From contig JAEUIX010000274.1 in assembly GCA_016794945.1 (NCBI GenBank), forward strand, positions 1-5,331: a stretch of DNA of 5,331 bases, given 5' to 3'. A program made the position numbers and the translations under genes. The DNA comes from Phycisphaerae bacterium. Its GTDB lineage: Bacteria; Planctomycetota; Phycisphaerae; Phycisphaerales; UBA1924. A model generated the notes under the pieces. It saw only the letters and a list, made by a program, of their open reading frames with translations. It had not been told where the DNA came from and searched no databases. Positions 1 to 5,331 of this stretch are shown here, piece by piece. Positions within the stretch are counted from its first letter, which is position 1. The number at the start of each line of letters is the position of its first letter.

Positions 1-124
1 CGCCGCCGTCAACCCCTCGCTCACCATCATCGCCAACGCCCTGCGCATCGGCGATCACCTGCTCGAACGCCTCGGCGCGCACGCCGCCGCCGCGCCTTCC
101 CCGGCGCTCAGGAGCACCCCATGA
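1..124 (+). CDS. C-terminal tail of a probable GMC-family oxidoreductase (5' end outside window)
   Basis: An open frame enters from the left edge (first full codon at position 2) and runs 40 codons to a TGA at 122-124. The visible peptide contains AVNPSLTIIANALRIGDHLL. This resembles the last motif of GMC flavoproteins, where a small residue plus Asn-Pro (or His) is followed by a hydrophobic helix ending in a 'RxADHL/KISDAIL'-like stretch. In that family the Asn or His at this position (here Asn4 of the fragment) is the second active-site residue beside FAD, and the enzymes oxidise alcohols, sugars or sterols. The FAD-binding N-terminus and substrate domain are off-window, so substrate and localisation cannot be judged. 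After the helix the tail becomes Ala/Pro-rich and probably disordered. The stop overlaps the next start codon, implying a shared transcript. The family call rests on about 25 residues; another protein with a similar terminal helix is possible. Confidence 0.62.
   Translation, partial: AAVNPSLTIIANALRIGDHLLERLGAHAAAAPSPALRSTP
110..114 (+). promoter_or_regulatory. Shine-Dalgarno site for the VOC gene
   Basis: AGGAG lies six bases before the ATG at 121. It is the clearest ribosome binding site in the window and supports that start. It sits inside the end of the preceding gene, so this gene can be translated from its own site as well as by coupling to the upstream gene. Confidence 0.6.
121..124 (+). 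other. ATGA start/stop overlap (GMC tail / VOC gene)
   Basis: The TGA stop of the upstream frame (122-124) shares bases with the ATG start at 121-123. Four-base overlaps of this kind are typical of translationally coupled genes in one operon. Confidence 0.75.
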
Positions 125-1257
125 CCGCGCTCAGCAGTCCCGCCACCGCCGCCCGGCGCCTCCTGGCCGCCCTTGCCCTCACCGCCTCGCTGCTCATGAC
201 CGTCGGCGGTCCCGCCCATGCTCCGGCCGCGCCCACGGCTCGCGCCACGGCCCCGCTCGCGACCGTGCCCGCGGACGAAACCCCCGTCCTCACAGCCGCC
301 GCGGTCGAGTCCATCGCCATCGTCGTCGCCGACCTCGATCACGCCACCGCCTTCTACCGCGACACGCTCGGCTTCGAGCCCCTCGCGCGCGACACGCGCC
401 AGGGCCCCGAGTTCGAACGCCTCTGCGGCCGACGCGACGCCCGCGCCGCCGTCCAGCGGCTCCGGCTCGGCGCACAATCGGTCGAACTCGTCCGCTTCCT
501 CGCCCCCGCCGGGCGCCCCGCACGCCCCGACGCCGCCGCCAACGACCTCGACTTCCAGCACATCGCCATCGTCGTCGCCGACATCGACCGCGCCGCCGCC
601 GCGCTCCGCGCCGCCGGCGCGCGATTCATCTCCGACGGGCCCCAGCGCCTTCCCGCCTGGAACCGCGCCGCCGCCGGCATCTCCGCCTGCTACTTCCGCG
701 ACCCCGAGGGCCACGCCCTCGAGATCATCCACTACCCGCCCGCGCTCTCCCCACACTGGGCCGCCGTCAGCGCCGCGAACCCCGACCGTCTCTTCCTCGG
801 CATCGACCACACCGCCATCGCCGTCGCCGACACCGACCGCGCCCTGCGCTTCTACCGAGACGCCCTGGGCATGGGCGTCGCCGGCCGCGGCGAGAACTAC
901 GGCCCCGAACAGGAACGCCTCTCCGGCGTCTTCGGCGCGCAGGTCCGCATCACCACGCTCCGCGCCCCCTCCGGCCCCGGCGTCGAACTGCTCGAGTACC
1001 TCGCCCCCGCCACCGGCCGCCCCGCGCCCGGCGACACCTCCCCCGCCGACGCCTGGGCGTGGCAGATCCGCATCCGCGTCGCCGAATCGCCGGCCCTCGC
1101 CGCCGCCGCCCTGCGAACCGCCCGTGCACCGCGTCTCTCCGCCGGCCCCTCCGGGCCCGACGACGTTCCCCCCCATCTCCTCGTCCGTGATCCCGACGGG
1201 CACCTGGTGCTCATCGACTCCGCCCCCAAGTCCCCGACCGCGAGCAACACGCCATGA
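121..1257 (+). CDS. Exported protein with two tandem VOC (glyoxalase/dioxygenase-fold) domains
   Basis: The 378-residue product starts with a signal-peptide-like segment: RR at 12-13, a hydrophobic core at about 14-30 and a possible Ala-His-Ala cleavage site at 32-34, although the following Pro is unfavourable. An Ala/Pro linker to about residue 58 leads into two VOC domains, at about 60-205 and 225-366. Each contains two beta-alpha-beta-beta-beta modules, opening with IAIVVADLD (65-73), IAIVVADID (148-156), TAIAVADTD (231-239) and IRIRVAES (316-323). The domains are clearly duplicated: AFYRDTLGF (77-85) matches RFYRDALGM (243-251), and FRDPEGH (192-198) matches VRDPDGH (355-361). VOC proteins usually bind a metal through a His/Glu set. 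Domain 1 shows Ser64, Glu122, His147 and Glu201; domain 2 shows His230, Glu289, Gln315 and Leu364, so neither canonical set is complete. The reaction is unknown; lyase, isomerase, dioxygenase or binding roles are all possible. The start is supported by AGGAG and the ATGA overlap. Confidence 0.88.
   Translation: MTALSSPATAARRLLAALALTASLLMTVGGPAHAPAAPTARATAPLATVPADETPVLTAAAVESIAIVVADLDHATAFYRDTLGFEPLARDTRQGPEFERLCGRRDARAAVQRLRLGAQSVELVRFLAPAGRPARPDAAANDLDFQHIAIVVADIDRAAAALRAAGARFISDGPQRLPAWNRAAAGISACYFRDPEGHALEIIHYPPALSPHWAAVSAANPDRLFLGIDHTAIAVADTDRALRFYRDALGMGVAGRGENYGPEQERLSGVFGAQVRITTLRAPSGPGVELLEYLAPATGRPAPGDTSPADAWAWQIRIRVAESPALAAAALRTARAPRLSAGPSGPDDVPPHLLVRDPDGHLVLIDSAPKSPTASNTP
1254..1257 (+). 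other. ATGA start/stop overlap (VOC gene / DoxX gene)
   Basis: The VOC stop (TGA at 1255-1257) overlaps the DoxX start (ATG at 1254-1256). The only Shine-Dalgarno-like bases upstream are GAG at 1242-1244, nine bases before the start, so coupling to the upstream gene may matter for DoxX translation. Confidence 0.75.
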
Positions 1258-1673
1258 CCGACGCCATCAGCAGGAACGCCACCGTCCTCTCCTGGTCGCT
1301 GCAGATCATCGCCGCCGCCATTCTCTTGCAAACGCTCTTCTTCAAGTTCACCGGCTCTGAGGAATCGCGCTACATCTTCTCGACCCTCGGCGTCGAGCCC
1401 TGGGGCCGCATCGCCTCCGGCGTCGTCGAACTCATAGCCGCAACCCTGCTGCTGATCCCGGCCACCGCCGGCCTCGGCGCAGCGCTCTCTGTGGCCGTCA
1501 TGCTCGGCGCCGTCGGCGCCCACCTCACACGCCTGGGCCTGGTCGTCAAGGACGACGGCGGTCTGCTCTTCGCCCTGGCGCTCACCGTCCTGGCCTGCGG
1601 CTCGGTTCTGACTTTCCTGCACCGCCGCCAACTGCTCGCCATCCTGCGCTCGCTGGCGCCCGTCGCCGGCTGA
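1254..1673 (+). CDS. DoxX-family integral membrane protein
   Basis: The 139-residue product has four hydrophobic segments, at about residues 12-31, 52-70, 73-92 and 103-122, which is the usual DoxX size and topology. Between helices 1 and 2 is the stretch LFFKFTGSEESRYIFSTLG (28-46), followed by EPWGRIASGVVELIA (48-62). This strongly resembles the conserved helix-loop region of DoxX-like proteins, including the Glu59 embedded in helix 2. Family members are named after a subunit of an archaeal thiosulfate:quinone oxidoreductase, and a mycobacterial DoxX associates with redox enzymes at the membrane; most bacterial members have no assigned reaction. Here the gene sits between an exported VOC protein and a glycosidase, downstream of a probable flavin oxidoreductase. 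A role in passing electrons to the quinone pool is conceivable but is inference only. The C-terminus (FLHRRQ, 121-126) is positively charged and probably cytoplasmic. The family call is firm; the function is not. Confidence 0.87.
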   Translation: MTDAISRNATVLSWSLQIIAAAILLQTLFFKFTGSEESRYIFSTLGVEPWGRIASGVVELIAATLLLIPATAGLGAALSVAVMLGAVGAHLTRLGLVVKDDGGLLFALALTVLACGSVLTFLHRRQLLAILRSLAPVAG

Positions 1674-1700
1674 CCCAGGCGCCCTCCCCCGGATCCCCCC

Positions 1701-4427
1701 ATGCCACAGCACGCCGCACCGCCCTCGCCGCGCACCGCCCGCAAGTCGCCCCCCGCCGCGCCCGCCCCGGCTGCCCCGGCCCCCGACGCGGAGTCCCTCC
1801 GCCTCGCCGAGGCCGACGCCGGCACGCGCCCCTGGCGCCGCTGGGGCCCCTACCTCGCCGACCGCCAGTGGGGCACCGTCCGAGAGGACTACTCCCCCGA
1901 CGGCGACTGCTGGAACTCCTTCCCACACGACCACGCCCGGAGCCGCGCCTACCGCTGGGGCGAAGACGGCCTGCTCGGCATCTGCGACGATCAGGCCCGC
2001 CTCTGCCTCGCCCTGGCGCTCTGGAACGGCCGCGATCCCATCCTCAAAGAGCGCCTCTTTGGCCTCACCGGCCCCGAAGGCAACCACGGCGAGGACGTCA
2101 AGGAACACTACTTCTACCTCGACTCCACACCCACCCATTCCTACATGAAGGCCCTCTACAAGTACCCGCACGCCGAGTTCCCGTACGCCCGCCTCGTCGA
2201 CGAGAACCGCCGCCGCTCCCGCCTCGAACCCGAGTTCGAACTCTCCGACACCGGCGCCTTCGACGACAACCGCTACTTCGACGTCCAGGCCGAATACGCC
2301 AAGGACGGCCCCGAGGACATCCTGCTCCGCATCACCGTCTCCAACCGCGGCCCAGAACCGGCCACGCTGCACCTGCTGCCCACGCTCTGGTACCGCAACA
2401 CCTGGTCCTGGTCCGGCGACCAACCCGCCGACCGTCGCCCCCTGCTCCACCTCGAGCCCGACGGCTCCGTCGCCTGCCGCGACGGTTCGCGCCGCTACCG
2501 CCTCCACGCCCAGCACGACCCCTCCGCTCCTCCGCCCGAATGGCTCTTCACCGAGAACGAGTCCAACGCCCGCCGCCTCTGGAACGCTCCCAACGCCGCG
2601 CCCCACGTCAAGGACGCCTTCCACGACCGCGTCATCCGCGACGACACCGCCGCCGTCAACCCCGCCCAGCGCGGCACCAAGTGCGCGCCCTGGTACCGCC
2701 TGCTCATCCCCGCCGGCGGCGCGGCCGTCGTCCGCCTCCGCCTCACCGCCGAGCACGACGCCACCGCGCTCACCGACCCCTTCGGCCCCGGATTCGACAG
2801 CGCCTTCGACCGCCGAATCGCCGAAGCCAACGCCTTCTACGACGCCGAGCCCCGCGCCCACGCCGCGCTCGACCCCGACGCCCGCCGCATCGCCCGACAG
2901 GCCGCCGCCGGCCTCCTCTGGACCAAGCAGTTCTACCACGTCGACATCCCCACCTGGCTCAACGGCGACCCCGGACAGCCCGCCCCGCCCGACTCGCGCC
3001 GCCGCGGCCGCAACGTCGACTGGCCCCACCTCAACAACGCCGACGTCATCTCCATGCCCGACGGCTGGGAGTACCCGTGGTACGCCGCGTGGGACCTGGC
3101 GTTCCAGATGATCCCCTTCGCGCGCCTCGACCCGACCTTCGCCAAGGAGCAGCTCGTGCTGCTCCTGCGCGAGTGGTACATGCACCCCAACGGCCAGATC
3201 CCCGCCTACGAATTCGCCTTCGGCGACGTCAACCCGCCCGTCCACGCCTGGGCCGTCTGGCGCGTCTACCAGCTCACCGGCGCGACCGACCGCGTCTTCC
3301 TCGCGCGCTGCTTCCAGAAACTCCTGCTCAACTTCACCTGGTGGGTCAACCGCAAGGACCCCTCCGGCAAGAACCTCTTCGCCGGCGGCTTCCTGGGGCT
3401 GGACAACATCGGCGTCTTCGACCGCTCCCGCCCCCTGCCCACCGGCGGCCACCTCGAACAGGCCGACGGCACCGCCTGGATGGCCTTCTACTGCGGCACC
3501 ATGCTCCGCATCGCGCTCGAGCTCGCCGCCGGCGACCCCGCCTACGAGGACATCGCCACCAAGTTCTTCGAGCACTTCATCGCCATCGCCGACGCCATGA
3601 ACACGCTCGGCGGCACCGGCCTCTGGGACGAGACCGACGGCCTCTACTACGACCAGATCAGCATGGGCGACGCCGTCACGCGACTGCGCATCCGCTCGCT
3701 CGTCTGCCTCGTGCCCCTCCTGGCCGTCCAGTCCCTCGACGCCTCCATCATCGACCGCCTGCCCGACTTCAAGCGCCGCATGCAGTGGTTCCTCGACCAC
3801 CGCGCCGACCTCCCCTGGCACGCCGCCTGCGCCTGCGCCCACCACGGCCCCGCCGGGCCGCAGCGCCTCCTGGCCATCCCCTCGCGCCAGCGCCTCGAAC
3901 GCGTCGCCTCTCACCTCCTCGACGAGTCCGGCTTCCTCTCACCCCACGGCGTCCGATCCGTCAGCAAGGTCCACCAGCGCGAGCCCTTCGTCTTCCACGC
4001 CGGCGGGCAGGAGTTCCGCGTCGACTACACCCCCGGCGAGTCCACCACCGCCCTCTTCGGCGGCAACTCCAACTGGCGCGGGCCAGTCTGGTTCCCGATC
4101 AACTACCTCCTCATCGAAGCCCTCGAGCACTACCACGGCTTCTACGGCGACAGCCTCACCGTCCAGGCCCCCGGTCGCCCCGGCGCACGCCTCACCCTCG
4201 GCCAGATCGCCGACGACCTCCGCGCCCGCCTTGTCTCCATCTTCCGACCCGACCACTCCGGCCGCAGGCCCTGCCACGGCGACGATCCGCGCTTCGCCGC
4301 GGACCCCCATTGGCAGAACCTCCTCTACTTCCACGAGTACTTCCACGGCGACACCGGCCGCGGCCTGGGCGCCAGCCACCAGACAGGCTGGACCGCCCTG
4401 GTCCTCGAGCTGCTCCGCCCCGCCTGA
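1701..4427 (+). CDS. GH63-type glycoside hydrolase (MGH1-like glucosidase), cytoplasmic
   Basis: The 908-residue enzyme belongs to the long bacterial GH63-related group, and its length is normal for that group. Residues 1-30 are a Pro/Ala-rich, probably disordered leader with no signal peptide. A beta-rich N-terminal domain (about 40-370) contains the conserved block RQWGTVREDYS (55-65), then SRAYRWGEDG (81-90). An (alpha/alpha)6 barrel fills about 380-905. YPWYAAWDLAF (458-468) holds the likely general acid Asp465; FGGNSNWRGPVWFP (786-799) is a typical substrate-pocket motif; FHEYFHGDTG (877-886) holds the likely base Glu879, followed by GASHQTGW (890-897). Family enzymes invert the anomeric carbon and cleave alpha-glucosides or related glycosides such as mannosylglycerate; the substrate here is unknown. 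No defect is seen. The ATG follows the DoxX stop by 27 bases, with only a weak GGA (1691-1693) as ribosome site. The DoxX TGA at 1671 lies in the same frame, so the gene cannot extend past it. The next in-frame Met is residue 149, inside conserved sequence, which supports this start. Close spacing suggests the same operon. Confidence 0.92.
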   Translation: MPQHAAPPSPRTARKSPPAAPAPAAPAPDAESLRLAEADAGTRPWRRWGPYLADRQWGTVREDYSPDGDCWNSFPHDHARSRAYRWGEDGLLGICDDQARLCLALALWNGRDPILKERLFGLTGPEGNHGEDVKEHYFYLDSTPTHSYMKALYKYPHAEFPYARLVDENRRRSRLEPEFELSDTGAFDDNRYFDVQAEYAKDGPEDILLRITVSNRGPEPATLHLLPTLWYRNTWSWSGDQPADRRPLLHLEPDGSVACRDGSRRYRLHAQHDPSAPPPEWLFTENESNARRLWNAPNAAPHVKDAFHDRVIRDDTAAVNPAQRGTKCAPWYRLLIPAGGAAVVRLRLTAEHDATALTDPFGPGFDSAFDRRIAEANAFYDAEPRAHAALDPDARRIARQAAAGLLWTKQFYHVDIPTWLNGDPGQPAPPDSRRRGRNVDWPHLNNADVISMPDGWEYPWYAAWDLAFQMIPFARLDPTFAKEQLVLLLREWYMHPNGQIPAYEFAFGDVNPPVHAWAVWRVYQLTGATDRVFLARCFQKLLLNFTWWVNRKDPSGKNLFAGGFLGLDNIGVFDRSRPLPTGGHLEQADGTAWMAFYCGTMLRIALELAAGDPAYEDIATKFFEHFIAIADAMNTLGGTGLWDETDGLYYDQISMGDAVTRLRIRSLVCLVPLLAVQSLDASIIDRLPDFKRRMQWFLDHRADLPWHAACACAHHGPAGPQRLLAIPSRQRLERVASHLLDESGFLSPHGVRSVSKVHQREPFVFHAGGQEFRVDYTPGESTTALFGGNSNWRGPVWFPINYLLIEALEHYHGFYGDSLTVQAPGRPGARLTLGQIADDLRARLVSIFRPDHSGRRPCHGDDPRFAADPHWQNLLYFHEYFHGDTGRGLGASHQTGWTALVLELLRPA

Positions 4428-4446
4428 ACCCGCCCGTCCGCGCCCC
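4428..4446. other. Convergent intergenic gap with no visible terminator
   Basis: Only 19 C-rich bases separate the GH63 stop from the stop of the opposing gene. I see no GC-rich hairpin followed by a T-run on either strand. A five-base inverted repeat just beyond (GCACC 4452-4456, GGTGC 4461-4465) lies inside the acyltransferase gene and has no U-tract. Termination here is either factor-dependent or reads into the opposing gene. Confidence 0.55.
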
Positions 4447-5331
4447 TCACCGCACCCCGTGGTGCCGCAGGTACGCCTCGTACCGCGCCGCACCCATGTA
4501 CCGCGACACCAGCCGCCGCGGCGCCCGCGTCAGGTCCACCACGATCAGCCCGTCCAGCGCGTTGCCGAACGCCGCATCCACGTTGAACCCGATCAGCCGC
4601 GCCCCCAGCCCCAGGTACTGCCTCAGCAGCACCGGGATCCCCCGCCCGTGCGGATCGATCGACGCCACCAGCGCATCGGCCTCCTCCACGCTCCCGATCG
4701 TCCGGCACGCCAGTTCCGTCTCGCGCTCGCGCCCGCGCGCAAACCGCGGCGGGCTCGTCGGCTCCGCCAGCCGTGCGAACTCGCCCGGCCCGCACGTCGC
4801 CGTCAGGAACCGCACCAGCAGCTTCCGCGTCAGCGACGGGTACGTGTCCGAAATGCTCGCCGTGCCGAACAGCAGCCGGTACTTCGGGTTCTCCGCCACG
4901 AACCGCCCGATCCCCTGCCACAGCAGCAGCAGCGGCGCATAGCCCTTCTGCGCCTCGGCCCGCACGAAGCTCCGCCCCAGTTCGATCCCCGGCACCAGCA
5001 GCCGCATCTGCTCCGGCCGATACCGGAACAAGGTCGCCGTGTACAGCCCCTCGGGCCGCCCATCGGCGCACAGTTCATCGGTCAGCCCCAGTCGGTACGC
5101 CCCGATCACCCGCCGCCGCGCGTCGTCCCACACGAACAGGTGCCGGTACGTCCGGTCGAAGCCGTCCAGATCGCGCTCCGCTCCCGTCCCCTCGCCCACC
5201 GCGCGGAACGTTCGCTCCCGCAGCCGCCCGATCTCCAGCAGCACGTTCGGGATGTCCTCCGCCCGCGCCATCACCGCGCGCAACCCACCCGCCGCCGCCA
5301 GCGTCCGCTCCGCGGGCAACGCCTCAACCTC
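4447..5331 (-). CDS. Hemolysin/OlsB-type GNAT acyltransferase, probably the C-terminal half of an OlsF-like fused acyltransferase (5' end outside window)
   Basis: The - strand frame is open from the right edge to a TGA at 4449-4447, giving 294 visible residues. Counting from the edge, EIGRLRERTFRAVGEGTG (33-50), DLDGFDRTYRHLFVWD (54-69), GIELGRSFVRAE (115-126), PLLLLWQGIGRFV (133-145), SISDTYPSL (159-167), LIGFNVDAAFGNALDG (246-261) and VDLTRAP (265-271) are the hallmarks of the 'hemolysin-like' acyltransferase group. In this group, OlsB and GlsB-type enzymes transfer a 3-hydroxyacyl chain from acyl carrier protein to an amino acid such as ornithine or glycine, making lyso-aminolipids at the membrane. 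Residues 1-10 (EVEALPAERT) resemble the linker joining an N-terminal PlsC-type O-acyltransferase domain to this domain in fused enzymes. Internal starts (TTG at 5319, ATG at 5271) would give a stand-alone domain, but no stop precedes them in the window, so I favour continuation. The acceptor amino acid cannot be told. Codons end mostly in G, unlike the + strand genes. Confidence 0.85.
   Translation of the reverse strand, partial: EVEALPAERTLAAAGGLRAVMARAEDIPNVLLEIGRLRERTFRAVGEGTGAERDLDGFDRTYRHLFVWDDARRRVIGAYRLGLTDELCADGRPEGLYTATLFRYRPEQMRLLVPGIELGRSFVRAEAQKGYAPLLLLWQGIGRFVAENPKYRLLFGTASISDTYPSLTRKLLVRFLTATCGPGEFARLAEPTSPPRFARGRERETELACRTIGSVEEADALVASIDPHGRGIPVLLRQYLGLGARLIGFNVDAAFGNALDGLIVVDLTRAPRRLVSRYMGAARYEAYLRHHGVR

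Noticed and set aside
55..1203. A 382-codon - strand frame opposite the VOC gene.
   Set aside because: Gly-rich low-complexity translation with no domain; antisense shadow of the VOC gene.
121..1257. Possibility that the VOC protein is a classical bleomycin or fosfomycin resistance protein, or glyoxalase I.
   Set aside because: Those are shorter cytoplasmic proteins with a complete metal site. This one is a two-domain, probably exported protein with missing ligands, and no resistance context is present.
218..1360. A 380-codon + strand frame overlapping the VOC gene.
   Set aside because: Its product is Pro/Ser/Ala-rich low complexity, shifted from the VOC frame, which has signal, domain and ribosome-site support.
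897..3914. A 1005-codon open frame on the - strand opposite the VOC, DoxX and GH63 genes.
   Set aside because: Its product is a monotonous Gly/Val/Ala/Glu/Asp-rich sequence with no recognisable domain. It is open because the opposite-strand genes use C-ending codons and rarely form stops in antisense. The + strand genes have clear family motifs.
4452..4465. Inverted repeat GCACC/GGTGC near the convergent gene ends, considered as a terminator.
   Set aside because: The stem is only five base pairs, there is no T-run on either side, and it lies inside the last codons of the acyltransferase gene.
1868..4942. A 1024-codon + strand frame overlapping the glycosidase and running into the acyltransferase region.
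   Set aside because: It is almost entirely Arg/Pro/His-rich, the signature of an off-frame read of GC-rich DNA. It crosses two genes with well-supported frames.

Overview
The window is uniformly GC-rich (by eye around 70%, not computed) and densely coding. It holds five genes: four on the + strand, the first cut by the left edge, and one on the - strand, cut by the right edge. Gene density, base composition and protein families suit a high-GC Gram-negative-type bacterium. Planctomycetota (Phycisphaerae-like) is my best guess, but this rests on general resemblance and is weak. There are no RNA genes, CRISPR arrays, insertion sequences or large repeats that I can support.

Layout. Positions 1-124 are the C-terminal tail of a probable GMC-family flavin oxidoreductase. 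Its TGA overlaps the ATG of the next gene (ATGA at 121-124). Positions 121-1257 encode a probably exported protein with two tandem VOC (glyoxalase/dioxygenase fold) domains. Its stop again overlaps the next start in an ATGA (1254-1257). Positions 1254-1673 encode a small four-helix DoxX-type membrane protein. After 27 bases, 1701-4427 encodes a 908-residue GH63-type glycoside hydrolase, apparently complete, with a recognisable catalytic Asp/Glu pair. These four genes look like one transcription unit. Nineteen bases downstream, the convergent - strand gene (4447 to beyond 5331) encodes a hemolysin/OlsB-type GNAT acyltransferase domain. The reading frame stays open to the window edge, and its upstream residues resemble the linker seen in fused PlsC-GNAT (OlsF-like) acyltransferases, so the N-terminal half probably lies outside.

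How they may work together (inference). A GMC oxidoreductase, an exported VOC protein, a DoxX membrane protein and a cytoplasmic glycosidase would fit a pathway that oxidises a sugar, polyol or glycoside and hydrolyses glycosidic bonds, with DoxX possibly linked to membrane redox chemistry. No substrate can be read from the sequence. The convergent acyltransferase belongs to membrane lipid synthesis and is probably unrelated.

The most distinctive base-level signal is a strand-dependent codon flip. The + strand genes end codons mostly in C (GCC, CTC, CGC), while the - strand gene ends them mostly in G (GCG, CTG, CGG). The + strand is therefore C-rich over G throughout the window, even across the change of coding strand.
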